64,000 nucleotides of DNA from Plumapathes pennacea (lineage: Eukaryota; Cnidaria; Anthozoa; Antipatharia; Myriopathidae). The position numbers and the translations under genes are program-made. The stretch spans positions 22,555,069 through 22,619,068 of the forward strand of contig OZ038463.1 in assembly GCA_964036295.1 (NCBI GenBank). Direction: 5' to 3'. The notes under the pieces are model-generated. The model made no database searches and was not told the DNA's origin. It was given only the letters and a program-made list of their open reading frames with translations. Positions 47,820 to 59,653 of this stretch are shown one piece after another. The first letter of the stretch is position 1. Every line of letters starts with the position of its first letter.

Positions 47820-49137
47820 ATCAGAAGAAATATTCATGTGTGATGAACAATGGAAACAGGGCCAGAAAGAATATTCATATATGTGATGAACAATGGCAAC
47901 AGACACAGAAGAAATATTCCTGTGTAATGAACAATGCAAACAGTGACGAACAATGGAAACAGACACAGAAGGAATATTCGTATGTGAAATATGGAAACAG
48001 ACACAGAAAGAATATTCATGTTGATAAACAATGGAAACAGACACAAAAGGAATATTCATGTGTGATAAACAATGGAAACAGACACAGAAGGAATATTCAT
48101 GTGTGATGAACAATGGAAACAGACACAGAGGGAATATTCATGTGTGATAAACAATGGAAACATACACAGAAGGAATATTCATGTGCGATAAACAATGGAA
48201 ACATACACAGAAGGAATAATCGTGTGTGAAACAATGGAAACAGACAGAAGGAATATTCGTGTGTGATAAACAATGGAAACATACACAGAAGGAATATTCG
48301 TGTGATAAACAATGGAAACACACAGAAGGAATATTCGTGTGATAAACAATGGAAATATACACAGAAGGAATATTCATGTATGATAAACAATGGACACATA
48401 CACAAAAGGAATATTCATGTGTGATAAACAATGGAAACAGACACAGAAGGAATATTCATGTGTGGTAAACAATGGAAACAGACACAGAAGGAATATTCGT
48501 GTGTGATAAACAATGGAAACAGACACAGAAGGAATATTCATGTGTGATAAACAATGGAAACAGACAGAAGGAATATTCGTGTGTGATAAACAATGGAAAC
48601 AGACACAGAAGGAATATTCATGTGTGATAAACAATGGAAACAGACACAGAAGGAATATTCGTGTGTGATGAACAATGGAAACAGACACAGAAGGAATATT
48701 CATGTGTGATGAACAATGGAAACAGACACAGAAGGAATATTCGTGTGTGATAAACAATGGAAACAGACAGAAGGAATATTCGTGTGTGATAAACAATGGA
48801 AACAGACACAGAAGGAATATTCTTGTGTGATAAACAATGGAAACAGACACAGGAATATTCGTGTGTGATAAACAGTGGAAACAGACACAGAAGGAATATT
48901 CGTGTGTGATAAACAATGGAAACAGACACAAAAGGAATATTCATGTGTGATGAACAATGGAAACAGACACAAAAGGAATATTCGTGTGATAAACAATGGA
49001 AACATACACAGAAGGAATATTCGTGTGATAAACAATGGAAACAGACACAGAAGGAATATTCATGTGTGATAAACAATGGAAACAGACACAGAAGGAATAT
49101 TCATGTGTGAACAATGGAAACAGACACAGAAGGAATA
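47820..49137 (+). repeat. 41-bp minisatellite, ~32 units
   Basis: The unit is about ACAGACACAGAAGGAATATT + CATGTGTGATAAACAATGGAA, with CGTGTG variants and units shortened by 2-6 bp. Both strands give long open frames because the unit lacks stops in some frames. I do not call these genes. It lies downstream of the Helentron, where minisatellites are often found in this class. Confidence 0.95.
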
Positions 49138-50890
49138 TGAATTTCAATCACAGGTCATGCACACTTGCGACCACGGCCGTTTTCATCATTCCAAAGCAAA
49201 ACATCTTTACTTACATTCTGATGTATTACTGTTTGAGCTCAATGAATGGACAAAACAAAGCATATCTAGCACAGTTTTCAACGAAACAAATAATCCAACT
49301 CTAGCTATTAAGAAAATTACGCTTACCAAGTTATCGTGCTAGTAGCAACAAAGTAATGGATCTATCACAAAGTAGCATGTTGATTATATCACCCCAAATT
49401 TAAACACATATTAGAGTAACGAAAATAACAATTTTTTTAGTTTGAATACCTGCATATTCGAGGAAACAGTAAACTGCCGTTCAAAAAGACAAAAAGATGC
49501 CAGAAGTTTCATTAGTAACCACGCCTGTTATTCCCATTTGTAACCAAGCCTGCCAATCCAAAATAAAATAGTGTAGCCCTGGGAAGCTCTTATGATTCGT
49601 CAAAAGTGTACGAGACACGACGTACACACACCAAGCTAAAAATCTGCCCAGCGTAGCGTCAATTCTCTTTCCCAAGCTCATTTAATACAAGATCGTGTAT
49701 CGAAATTCACTTACCTGTCCACTTCATTTCTGCGATATTACAAAATCGCTTGGATTTGAAGACCAGGCCCTCCCACGTGAGCAGCAATCACCGCAAGTAG
49801 TGATTATCCCGGTTGTTTAACAACCATAACTCAAATTAAAGTTAACCCTTTCATTCCCTTTCACAAACTTTTTGAGAAAAAATGTACGAGCGATGTGATA
49901 AGAATTAATACTATAAATAGTTCAATCAGCTTTTATCTCAACAAAGGATGAAAAGCCAAGTTTTGCACGCTCAGATATAGTCTGAAATGAGTCAAACAGT
50001 GCTGCTCCTTTCGGTGCTTTCAATTTTTTTGAAGATATACTAGGTTGCTCTTCCATGCCACGTCCCGCTGTACCCGCTATTCAGATAGCCTGTACCCTAC
50101 TTTTTGTTACCATATCTGTATGCTAATTATTATTTATTATAATTATTATTTATTACTATTGGTGGTACGAATAAAGAGTTGTTGTTGTGTTGTTGTGTAC
50201 TGACTCACGTTTTTGAGGTTTTAGGAATTGACTAGACCTTTGCGATGCACTTGCAAACTATACGAATGATCTATTTTATAAGAAACAGTCAATGCTTAGC
50301 TGTAGAAAGTCTCTCCCATCGTGAACTGAGCCAACCAATCGTCATGTACGATTTAGCGACCAGCGACGCTCCAGTCAGATTCTCGACCCCAAACATACTA
50401 ACAACAAACCGGCCTTGAATTTTTGAGGAAACGGAGCCCTCCTGATTACTATAAACGAGTGACATAAAAAACGAAGACTTTTAAAAACGCATTAGTATGA
50501 ACATAGCTTAACATAAACCCTACTGGCAAATGGCAAAAAATACGTCAATAGGACATTTGTATGATGGCGTCATTTAACAACCAGAATGCACTGCGCTGCA
50601 ATCTTTGTACGTACCTTTTCGTCTTGCACGAGCGATTCTTGACAAAATAAATAAATACTGAATATAATAGCTTGCCTCAAAGCATTCTGGTAGTTGTAGT
50701 CAAATCACGGCATTATGCAAATGCAATTATCAAGAGCTTTCAGCGGCATTGCTGCTTTAATTGCGGATTCACATACTTTGATGGGGATTTCAGAGTGATG
50801 TTACTGAAGGCTAAACAACAGAATACCCTGCAATAGAAGGGCTATCTACGTATCCGGATACGCGGATATGCGGTGAAGTCAGACCATGCC
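49138..50890. other. Gene-free stretch with repeat remnants
   Basis: No gene is recognised. At about 49843-49990 there is a TTAA plus CCCTTTCATTCCC start like the piggyBac-like MITE family. At about 50125-50200 ATTATTATT and AATAAAGAGTTGTTGTTG resemble the 3' tail of a retroelement. Confidence 0.5.
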
Positions 50891-50898
50891 TCTCCCTA

Positions 50899-51063
50899 CA
50901 GCGCTCGACATTAACGGTTGCCCGCTTGCCCGGGGCAACCAAAACTTTTGGTCGGGCAGGTAAATTCTGGGCCGGGGAATCAGAAACTATGAAACTTTCT
51001 ATTGCTTGAATTCAATCTACAGTCCGAAGGGCAACCAACCTAAAACCTTAATGTCGAGCACTG
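50899..51063. mobile_element. 165-bp hAT-type MITE with CCCTA duplication
   Basis: The ends CAGCGCTCGACATTAA and TTAATGTCGAGCACTG are inverted repeats beginning CAGNG, the hAT signature. CCCTA flanks it on both sides (50894-50898 and 51064-51068). A 5-bp duplication fits the hAT5 group as I recall it. The interior has a GC-rich palindromic block (GCCCGCTTGCCCGGGGC). Confidence 0.75.
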
Positions 51064-51497
51064 CCCTAACATATGAAGTAGATACGTAGTGGAAATAGAC
51101 CACCCCTTCCCCTTATTTTTTTCGACATGTACTTCAAAAATTTAGGAGGGATGCTCTAATTCCAGTGTGTGTCCGCGGTGGTCTAACTCCACTGTGTATC
51201 CGCATATCCACTTCCACAAATACTTCAACAATTTAGAGGGGATGGTCTAACTCCAATGTATTCCTCGTTCTACTGAAGATACGAAGCACAGCTATTTCGA
51301 AAATTTGATCGCTTGTATTGTCCGTCCACGAACAAATCAACTATGCAAGGCTTTCTCAGTGTTCTGACAGAGCTTCGAATTTTCTATTTATACCAAGCTC
51401 AAAACATCGGATCGAGAAGCACCAATCATTTTACCAGATTCTCTTGGGTAGCTAATCAAAAGAGACATGGGAATGTCCAATCACCGAAAAGACTTGT

Positions 51498-51806
51498 TTA
51501 CGACCTTTTTGCTTTGTACTCGGGGTGTGGTTTAAAATGCACCAATCCAGTTTGCGAATTACTTGAATGACCAATGAAACAGAAACAAAGGAAACAAAGG
51601 CTGTCAATCGTATGTGCAATTGCACGAGCGACAAAATCACTGATGTCGTCAACAGGTTTCATAGAGAGAGATTGCGTTGAATGAAGGTTAGTGCGTTGGA
51701 AGATATTGATATACGTTTCGCCACGCAACTGAACAGTTTTGAGCTGCAAAGTTCCTAAGAGTACGGTGGAGTAGCTAAACATGTCATATTTCTTTGCAGA
51801 ACTCAT
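51498..51806 (-). CDS. Hypothetical protein, uncertain
   Basis: An ATG-initiated minus-strand frame of 102 codons begins inside the first copy of the 155-bp tandem repeat. Its first 70 residues look protein-like (KYDMFSYSTVLLGTLQLK, DDISDFVARAIAHTIDS), but I do not recognise them. Later residues are Cys/Phe-rich and look like random DNA. If real, the tandem repeats would be its promoter or 5' region. Confidence 0.25.
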   Translation of the reverse strand: MSSAKKYDMFSYSTVLLGTLQLKTVQLRGETYINIFQRTNLHSTQSLSMKPVDDISDFVARAIAHTIDSLCFLCFCFIGHSSNSQTGLVHFKPHPEYKAKRS

Positions 51807-52190
51807 TTTTGAAAAGGAATTTAACCAGAAATCCCAGAAACTTGCTCACCAGGTATGTGCGTCATAAGAAATTGATGTGCGTCATGAGACATTTTGATGC
51901 GTTAAGTTACTGAAAGTACGGCGGAGTAGCTAAATATGTCTTGTCTCTTTGCAGAACTTCCTTTTCGAGCGGAAATTCAACAAAAATCCCGGAAACTTCC
52001 TTACCGGGTAAATGCGTCATAAGAAATTATTGTCCGGCATGAGACATTTTGATGCGTTAAGTTACTGAAAGTACGGCGGAGTAGCTAAATATGTCTTGCT
52101 TCTTTGCAGAACTCCTTTTCAAGGGCAGAATTTCAGCCGAAGTCCCAAAAACTCGCTCAGTAGGTAAGTGCGACATAAAATATTGATGTA
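51738..52190 (+). repeat. Three tandem 155-bp units, each shaped like an exon
   Basis: Each unit contains CTTTGCAG, then 53-54 nt, then a GT donor: 51800-51852 before GTATGT, 51955-52007 before GTAAAT, and 52110-52163 before GTAAGT. The 53-nt segments are alike (GAACT, then AAATCCC-type cores). The spacing is exactly 155 bp. They lie 5' of the RPA-like gene, whose first coding exon follows an acceptor at 52529-52530, so they could be alternative 5' exons. Coding content is not recognisable. Confidence 0.6.
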
Positions 52191-52387
52191 CGGTTATGCA
52201 TTGGTTAAACATTTTGTGAGATAACTTTCAAAAAAAATGAGCCACTTTTTTTTATCAAACCCAATAAGTCAATGTCTATTTAGTTAAATCATTTACAACC
52301 TAAGACTAAAAATGCATGTATTATGTTATTATAGCATTTTGAATGATGTCAAGACACAAAAACAGTTGCTGTGTGATGCAATAGTGA

Positions 52388-52487
<100 letters not shown>

Positions 52488-52544
52488 AACTCTTGAGCTT
52501 TGCTTAATTTTTTTCTTTATGTATTTTTAGCACAGGAAGTAAAC

Positions 52545-53724
52545 ATGGAGGAAAGTGGCTCACAGAAAAAAGCTGATCCTAACATTGGAGGTATGGTTTA
52601 CTAAAATGTTTCATTTTGAATTACTACTTTCACTTTTATATAACTATTTGTCTCCATTTTAATTTGTAGGTCAGAAGGAAGTCACTGGATATATACATCG
52701 CGTTTCTCACCTGAAAAGCTCAAAAACAAGATACTTTGACGCACTACTTCAAACAAGCGATGGCCACACAAGGATGGTATGCTTCAATCCCGATTGCCAG
52801 TCCCAATTCAAGGAACTTGCGAAAAAGAAAACTGCAGTAAAAATCACACAGTTCCGGACAAGTGACAAGTTTGGCCGGCTGAACCTCATTCTGGACAAAA
52901 AAACCAAAGTGAGTGAAGTAAAGCAATTGTCTTTCAAACCTAGTAAAGGGTTAGACTCGCAAGACAACGTTAACATAAGCACCATTAGTGAGCTTGCAGA
53001 CTTGGAAAGAATCACAGTCAGAGCAAAACTATGCCAGCTTTCTGGAGTAAAAGTCCGTGCAACGCGCTTTGGACAATTGAAAAGCCAAACAGGCTATATA
53101 GTTGATCCCACCGATTGTATAAAAATCGTATTTTGGGAACAATTTACGGAAGTTGTCGAACAAGGCAAAACCTACTACTTTAAAGAAGTAACTCTAAAGA
53201 AAACGTCCATGGGAGAAACGTATGTGAACACTGCCAGAACCGGCAGCTCCATAGAACCATGTGAGGCCTTTAAAGGCCATCTTGCAGTTCCAGACGATTT
53301 ACCAGGCCTGGCAATGGATTCGGTGCGGGCTCAGTTGATTGGTATCAATTCAATATCCAAATTCTATGCGTGCTCATTTTGCTCAAAGAAACTTGAACCA
53401 GCCAATGATGAAACACTAATTCAATGTGAATCTTGCAAAATGCACCAAAATCTGAGCAAATGTCAGTGTCGATGGTTTTTCAAAGGAGTATTTCAAAGCC
53501 AAAGTGATGACAAACTCCAACTTTCTGTTTTTCATCAACACGTGGAGAAAATAGCGAGTGATATAAAGCTAACCAACGTCCAGGCTATCACTGAGGCACA
53601 ACTGATCAAGCAGTTCCTTGAAATTGAGGCACTTAACATCACTTATGATGCCATCAAAAAGATGACTGTTGATGTAGAATTGGCTCCAGCCTTGGTTGAC
53701 AAATCAAAACTGAAAAGAAAGTAA
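52545..53724 (+). CDS. RPA1-like protein with three OB folds and a zinc ribbon
   Basis: RPA-type proteins bind single-stranded DNA. Exons 52545-52590 and 52670-53724 join in phase to give 366 residues without a stop. The ATG follows an acceptor at 52529, so the gene has at least one 5' non-coding exon. OB fold 1 runs from GYIHRVSHLKSSKTRYFDAL to about residue 100. OB fold 2 covers ITVRAKLCQLSGVKV to YVNTARTGSS. The C-terminal OB fold carries a zinc ribbon (CSFCSKK...CESCKMH, then CQCRWFF), as in the large RPA subunit. It is much shorter than RPA70 (about 600 residues) and lacks the N-terminal protein-interaction fold. A decayed copy lies 0.8 kb downstream, so the gene may belong to a mobile element. 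Helitrons of some lineages carry such genes. It is the most intact gene in the window. Confidence 0.75.
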
Positions 53725-54464
53725 AGATATTCAGTAACTTCAAGAGCCTTTGTAGCTTCTTAATCCCATCACGCAATGTAGATACTTGCTACCAATAAGA
53801 CACTAGCAATACCACCTGTACAACAAGGATGTAATATTCCAGAACCAGATGGGCATACTACAATCTGGTGGCAGTTTATGGTTACAGTTGCTATGTTGAG
53901 TGTAAAACATACAGTATTGAAACGGAATACCATGAGCTGTGAAAAATCAGACTTACCATTTGCATCAAAACAACAAAAAAAACAAAAAATGTGTCAAACT
54001 TTTTTCCTCTAGTAAAATATCAAATACATGAACCTTTGAATGTCCATTTTGAGTATGTTTTTGAACATTTGAACTGTGGATTGTCAAATTCACAGCTCTT
54101 GGTATTTTATTTTGATTTTTTTAAAGAGAGATTTATTGTTTTTGTCTTTGTGTATGGATAAGTGTAACGTTGAGTTTTAAAAGTTCCATTAACATTTAGC
54201 AGAGGGGGGTTCGATTTATAAATGCAATAGTGCTTGTGTCCAGGTAAAAAAAGAATTTCCAAACAAATGAGGCCAAACTGAGAACGGTGTTATCTTGGAT
54301 AGACGAACACTTAATTCAGAACTTTGCAAGTGGACATTTAATTCACCAACCTTGATAGTGTGCCACACAACCCTTAAGACGCATATTGTAATGAAAGTCT
54401 AATTGGCTACCCAGGCACTTTGCCTAATAAGTCCAACCTGAAACAAAAATTGACAGTTAAGAAG

Positions 54465-54965
54465 TTATTGGCTATATTCATCAGGTGTCTTATCTGAAAA
54501 GTTAAAAAATGCAATACTTCGCCTATGTATCACAAACAAATAATGGCCAGACTAGGATGGTGTGCTTCAACTATAACTACCAACCACAGTTCAAGCAATT
54601 TTCATGAAGAAAAGTGCACTGAAGCTAACACAATGTTGTACAAGCAACAATTTGGGTGATTCAACCCCATTCTGGACAAAAGACAAAATTGAGTCAAACT
54701 TCAAACAGATTGTCTTTCAAAACCTAATAGAAAGTTAGCTTTGAAACACTAATGCTGATATCAGTAAGCTACCAAACATGAAAAGAATCACAATCAAAGC
54801 AAAATTAGGCCACATTTCCCAAGTGAAAATTTGTGGAATGCATTTTAGACATTAAACTAACTGTATATCGTTGATCCTAGCTAGTCGTTGCGTTAAGATT
54901 GTATTTTGCGTACAGATACGGAGGTTGCTCAACAAGACAAAACTTTGCCAGCTTTCTAGAGTAAA
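54465..54965 (+). pseudogene. Decayed second copy of the RPA-like gene
   Basis: Reading frames in pieces match the start of the intact gene: GYIHQVSYL, QTNNGQTRMVCFNYN and KRITIKAKLGH. Further nucleotide matches lie around 54655-54675 (TTCAACCCCATTCTGGACAAA) and 54890-54905. Many stops and indels are present. A short phrase (TTTGCCAGCTTTCTAGAGTAAA) near 54940 matches a position already covered, so the copy has a local duplication too. Confidence 0.75.
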
Positions 54966-54974
54966 GTCCGTAAC

Positions 54975-55690
54975 TTCAACCCTATTCAAGACACAAAAAT
55001 GGAAATTTTGCTACCCTGTCTAAGACAAAGTGCTCTAATTTGATACCCTGTTCAAGACTAAGTTTAGACAAGTTAGCCTGCGTTGCACGCGTTTCCACTG
55101 GAACATATGAAGAAATCACGCAAAAATGACGAGAGCAAAAATGTGGTTGAGGGGGGAGGGGAAGAGGAGAAAATCTTCAAAAAATAACCCTGTTTAAGAC
55201 ACAAAAATGTAAAATTTGATACCCTGTTTAAGACAGAAGACCCTGAAAATGATACCCTATGGGGCGGAACGGGGCGGATAAGAAGCAGCCGTTTTGATGC
55301 TTGTTGACTTAAATTTGTATGCTTCATCGCTATCCGACAGCATTTTACATTTTGAGCATTCTCATATTCACCAGGGCTTGAAGATGAGACTTCCAAGGGC
55401 ATACAAAGACGCCTAAAATGTGCAAGGCACTACTTAAAGTCCGACTTCAAGTTACAAGTCACACGGGAGTCCCCCTGTGCCGACCACTGTAGCGTGTACG
55501 CACTGAGTACTGTAGATGCCGAATACCATGTATATGCAACCACAACCACAATATCAGCTGTGATCGCTGTGAAGGCTTTGGCCTCACCTGAGGTTAAAAG
55601 GTAGGCTGTTTAAGCTTTTATCGAAACTTCAATATCTTCGAAACTAAATTTTTTTGAAATAGTCAAAATCTCTAATTGTGTTTTTTTATA
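54975..55690 (+). mobile_element. Fragment of the 17-26 kb transposon family
   Basis: It is nearly identical to 22160-22975, from inside the intronic MITE through exon 6 and the following intron. It shares the one-base frameshift after DAEYHV. It lacks about 45 bp at the right end of the MITE and about 33 bp of exon 6 (the segment encoding EDLKNAPVDIQW). The homology ends about 18 nt inside exon 7, just past the splice acceptor. Confidence 0.85.
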
Positions 55691-55691
55691 T

Positions 55692-57609
55692 ATATGTCAG
55701 TGACACCGACAAACGCCTTCAGCTCAGGATCCTGCAGTGCCACCAACAGCAGAGCAAGGAAAGGCTTTGTGCAGCACACCAAAAACTGCTTTTGAAGCAG
55801 ATACAGCTGGCCGAGCAAATACAGACAAGTGGGTCCAACACTTCGAGCTGCCACAACAGGTGAGTTGAATGTTTATTTTCTTTTATACATACACTAGTTA
55901 AGGCACTTCCCACTGCCATTAAACACCCTAGTGTCAGAGAATCACAACTTTCTGTAATATTGTTACTTATAATTTAACTTCCTTAAAATGTCTTTTGTGC
56001 TCTTATGCGTAATGAAATGATCTTGTTTATGTTTTAGTTTTCTCCTGATGTTGAATCAGAACTCAATAGAGGCATGCTGACGCCAAACCGCCGAAATGAG
56101 TTCACAAGAGATATTTGCAGCATCATACGGGTACACACCCTTTACCCATCAAAAACTAGCAGAGAGCATGTGGCACTTCAGATAATAAAGAAGTATCCAT
56201 TTCTAGCAGACAAGCTAGGCACTGGCATTGTAAGCATGCATTATTTTTGGCACAATCAACTTCATTTCTCTAGTTATACCATTTTGATTAAATACTCTGT
56301 GGAATAATCCTAGGCAATAATCAAAGCATCTCACAGCTTTATCTAAACCAACTGGTGCAGTTGTTTGAAAATGTGTTTACTGCATTATCTTCAAGGGTTC
56401 ATGGCAGGAAGCCATCAAGAATATTCAAGAACCTAAGAAAATCTAAGCGCTCAGCTGCCCCAAGGAGTGACACATCAGAAAAACAATCACCTGTGCCTTC
56501 CGTTAAGAAGGCCAGGGGAGTATCAGCTGTGCCCAACATACCAGATGGAGAAACGGCACAGACCTGTGAAGAGCACATCAGAAACATGAAAAAGGAGTGG
56601 GAAAAATCGACAAACAGGAATGCGAGCTTGCTGAAGGAGCTCATGGATATCACCTTCGCATACAGAAGACGAGAGGTCGTAATGGAACCTGTGACATTGA
56701 AAGTGCTGCTGGCAAAATACCCAGCACTGAAACAAATTTCAGAGGTAAACCACATAGGACATCAATACTTATACATTGCATACAATCATGTACAGTAGTT
56801 TTAGGTTGGGTTCATGGTCAGAATAACTTTCCATTATTATAAGTCATTCCAATCTGCATCAGTTATTACCTTTGATCAAACATGTTATTATTCTTTAACA
56901 GCTGAAAAAGGAGTTTGGCAGGGATCTGGAGGCAAAAAACATCCTCCAGACCATGACAGAAAAATTCAAAAACTGGCAGCCCAAGATACTGAGGCTAGCC
57001 AGGGAACATAAAGTTTGCAAAGTCCTCCTGGCAGAGGCCAAAGAAGCAACAGAAGAAAATGAAGAGAGGAAAGCAGGTAAAACCTACCACCATATGTCTA
57101 AGAGAAGCTGGACAGTTCATTTCACTTTAGTTTTGTACTTGTCTCTTCAATATTATAATCAACCAACCTAAGTGTGTCAGTACTGCAAATGTGCCATATT
57201 GCTGGAATAAGAAGTGCTCTTTTTGAGTTCCTGATTGGCTGATGAAATGGCACAATTTTACCCGTGTAGCTACCCAAACCAACAGTGTGCAGCAAAAAAC
57301 AACCTCTTGAGCATAACTTTTGACAGTCATCTGGCTATAATAATATTATATATATTATAATATATATGATAATTATTATTGCTATGGTTGACACTAGAAC
57401 AAAGGCCCAAAATGTATGTGTGAGCTGCAAAATTTACACCATCTAATAACTTGAATTTTGAAGATCAAGCATCTCCACTCCACTAATTTACTCTCATCCT
57501 TTTCTCAACAACAAAATACGAACAGAAATTGAAGAAGCCACAGCAGTGCTGGTGCTGCCTTTTCTGATTAAGGATCGAGGAAATGGACCATGTCCAACAA
57601 AGATTTGCA
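55692..57609 (+). pseudogene. SAMD3-like gene, 3' part, fused behind the transposon fragment
   Basis: Exons are about 55701-55859, 56039-56226, 56398-56740, 56902-57075 and 57525-57610, with GT-AG borders. The first has SNTSSCHNR. The second has FSPDVESELNRGMLTPNRRNEFTRDICSII and YPFLADKLGTG. The third has SWQEAIKN and then, one base out of frame, RNLRKSKRS...AQTCEEHIRNMKKEW and MDITFAYRRREVV. The fourth has WQPKILRLAREHKVCKVL and the fifth VLVLPFLIKDRGN. This order is what I recall from fish and anthozoan proteins annotated sterile-alpha-motif-domain-containing 3-like. Their biochemical role is unknown to me. The N-terminal SAM part is absent and the transposon fragment sits in its place. 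The frameshift near 56425 suggests decay. Confidence 0.6.
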
Positions 57610-57619
57610 CAGTAAGTAT

Positions 57620-59640
57620 ACCATGCAATCATATGATTTGTAATAAGATAGTGTAACAACAAAGAGAGTTTGACAGGCAAAGCGTAAAACACATCAGCAA
57701 TATTAAATGCCTTTCCTATCTGTGGTGCATTCAATGTACTAAAATATCATACTTAGCATAAATACCTAAAGTCCATTTCTTGTGTGGCCCTGAACGACTC
57801 AGACTAGAGTGAAGTACTTACAGCGCAAGGCTGATGGCTCCAATGCAAAATGGGTACAGAATTGGAGCTGCCTTTTTGCTGTGTCGTAGAACACTAGTGT
57901 CTATAAATTACAAAGAAATTTACATGGCGGCTTGAATGTATGGGTTTTATTTTCTCGTAGTAAAAACAACATTTTTACTTACTCACCCAGCGCTCGTTCA
58001 CAAAATATTGTTTTACCACTCGAAAATATAATTTTCATATCTTCACGCCGCCGTCGTGCCGTGTATCCTCTACGATTTAGGTCAGATAATTACTCTTACA
58101 GCCTCTGGTTTTATAATTTAGGACAATTAGTTCGTCATAAACTTGTCTCGTCTTTTATAATGTTAAGGCTAAATGACTGCTTCTATGCTATTCATGAGTG
58201 CACACCAACATGAAAACCAAAATGTCTTCCGATCAGTTAGCTCGCTGATTGTGGTTTAGCCTTAATATCTCTGTACACTCCTCTAAGTTTAAAACGGTGC
58301 AATGGTTCACCCGAGAAAAAGACTCATGGTTTTATCCAGCTGGGACATTTTGCAAAAGCGGTTAACCACTTTCGTGAAAGGTCGAACAGCGTTTTTATTT
58401 TATTCAAAAATGGCACGAAAGTCTATGGCCTACCTCATCTTCCTTTAACTTCTCCAGGACATCCTCCCGAACACCCACTGACAGCAGAACTTCGTAAAGA
58501 TCTGCAGTATCAACCTTTGGTATATAGAAAATGTCGTGAACAATAAATAAGAAATATTTGAACGGCACACAATGTCAAAGCATGGCTAGTTCAGCAACCT
58601 CCACTTCCAGCAATTCGAGTGATGTATTGATAAGAAGTGTCCTTTTACAAGGTTTCACCTATAATTGCAAGTTTGAAGTAGCTATTAAGCTGTACTTACC
58701 TCAACAATATCGTTCATTATGCTATCTTTTTTCTAAACTTTTTTCCAGTAGTGAACGCGTACAGTACTTGCGCTTGAACTGACTGTGCAGAGTTTTTTTA
58801 CTGTGACTACAGGTTATTCCGGATATATAACCGGTTTACTCAGAATGCATTGCACACCCTTTAACTCCGCAATGGAGTAACATTATTGTTATTATTATAA
58901 TTTTTTTTTTTTTTTTACTATTTTATTTTATTTTTTGTCGAGAGGATATCCCAGATTTTTGGGACCTTCGTTAGTATAGGTATAGGTACTCAACCAGCGT
59001 GTTGAGTTGACACCCTCCATATAGGTCCACGGTCAGCCAAGGGGTCAACTATGGCATATACTGCTACGTAAATATTAATAGTAAGCGTGTACTGTGTTTA
59101 CATAACAATGGCCGAGGCCAGAAGCGTCTTTATCGAGCAGCAGTTCAGACCCACACAGTTCGAAATCAGTCTTCACCTGGTTTTGCAAGTTGCTATTATC
59201 AGCTTAGCTACTCTCAGTAGCAACAGTCGGAATCAGAAATATGTTCCAGATGTGATAAATCACTCTCGCTTTTAGTCTTCAAATCTCAAACATGGGACCA
59301 GATACTTTGTGTATGCCTTCATTTTAGGATATGCCGCTGATTAAAATGTATGGCTGACTCATTTCTTGCTCGGTCATTGTTTAGTGCCGCCAGAAAGAGA
59401 AGTTGTTCTCACAACAAGCAATATTCTGTAAAAGGTATTTTTTGATCACGGAAATTGTAGAATAAAAAAGTTGATGGACATTTTTATGCTCTATTTCTAT
59501 ACGCCGTTTATGTTTTATTGCCACTGTAGCGAGCGCCTGACCTAAAACCTCTTCCTACAATGGAGTAAAATTGACTCAACTCACTGGAGTCAAATTGACT
59601 CCACTACTGTACCTCGTCCTCATGGTATTTATCGCGGGAA
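57620..59640. other. Intergenic stretch
   Basis: There is a TATTATA-rich microsatellite at about 57340-57380 just before it and a T-run at 58900-58917. On the minus strand 58436-58530 reads KVDTADLYEVLLSVGVRED and LEKLKED before a GT donor. This resembles the start of a SAM-like domain and could be a stray exon. The plus-strand ORF at 58558 is not convincing. I see nothing else. Confidence 0.35.
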
Positions 59641-59653
59641 AACCAGTGGGAAG

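Noticed and set aside
47745..49147. Long minus-strand and plus-strand ORFs rich in Cys, His, Phe and Ser
   Set aside because: They are translations of the 41-bp minisatellite. Overlapping frames on both strands give the same kind of repeated peptide, so they reflect the unit's lack of stops and not a gene.
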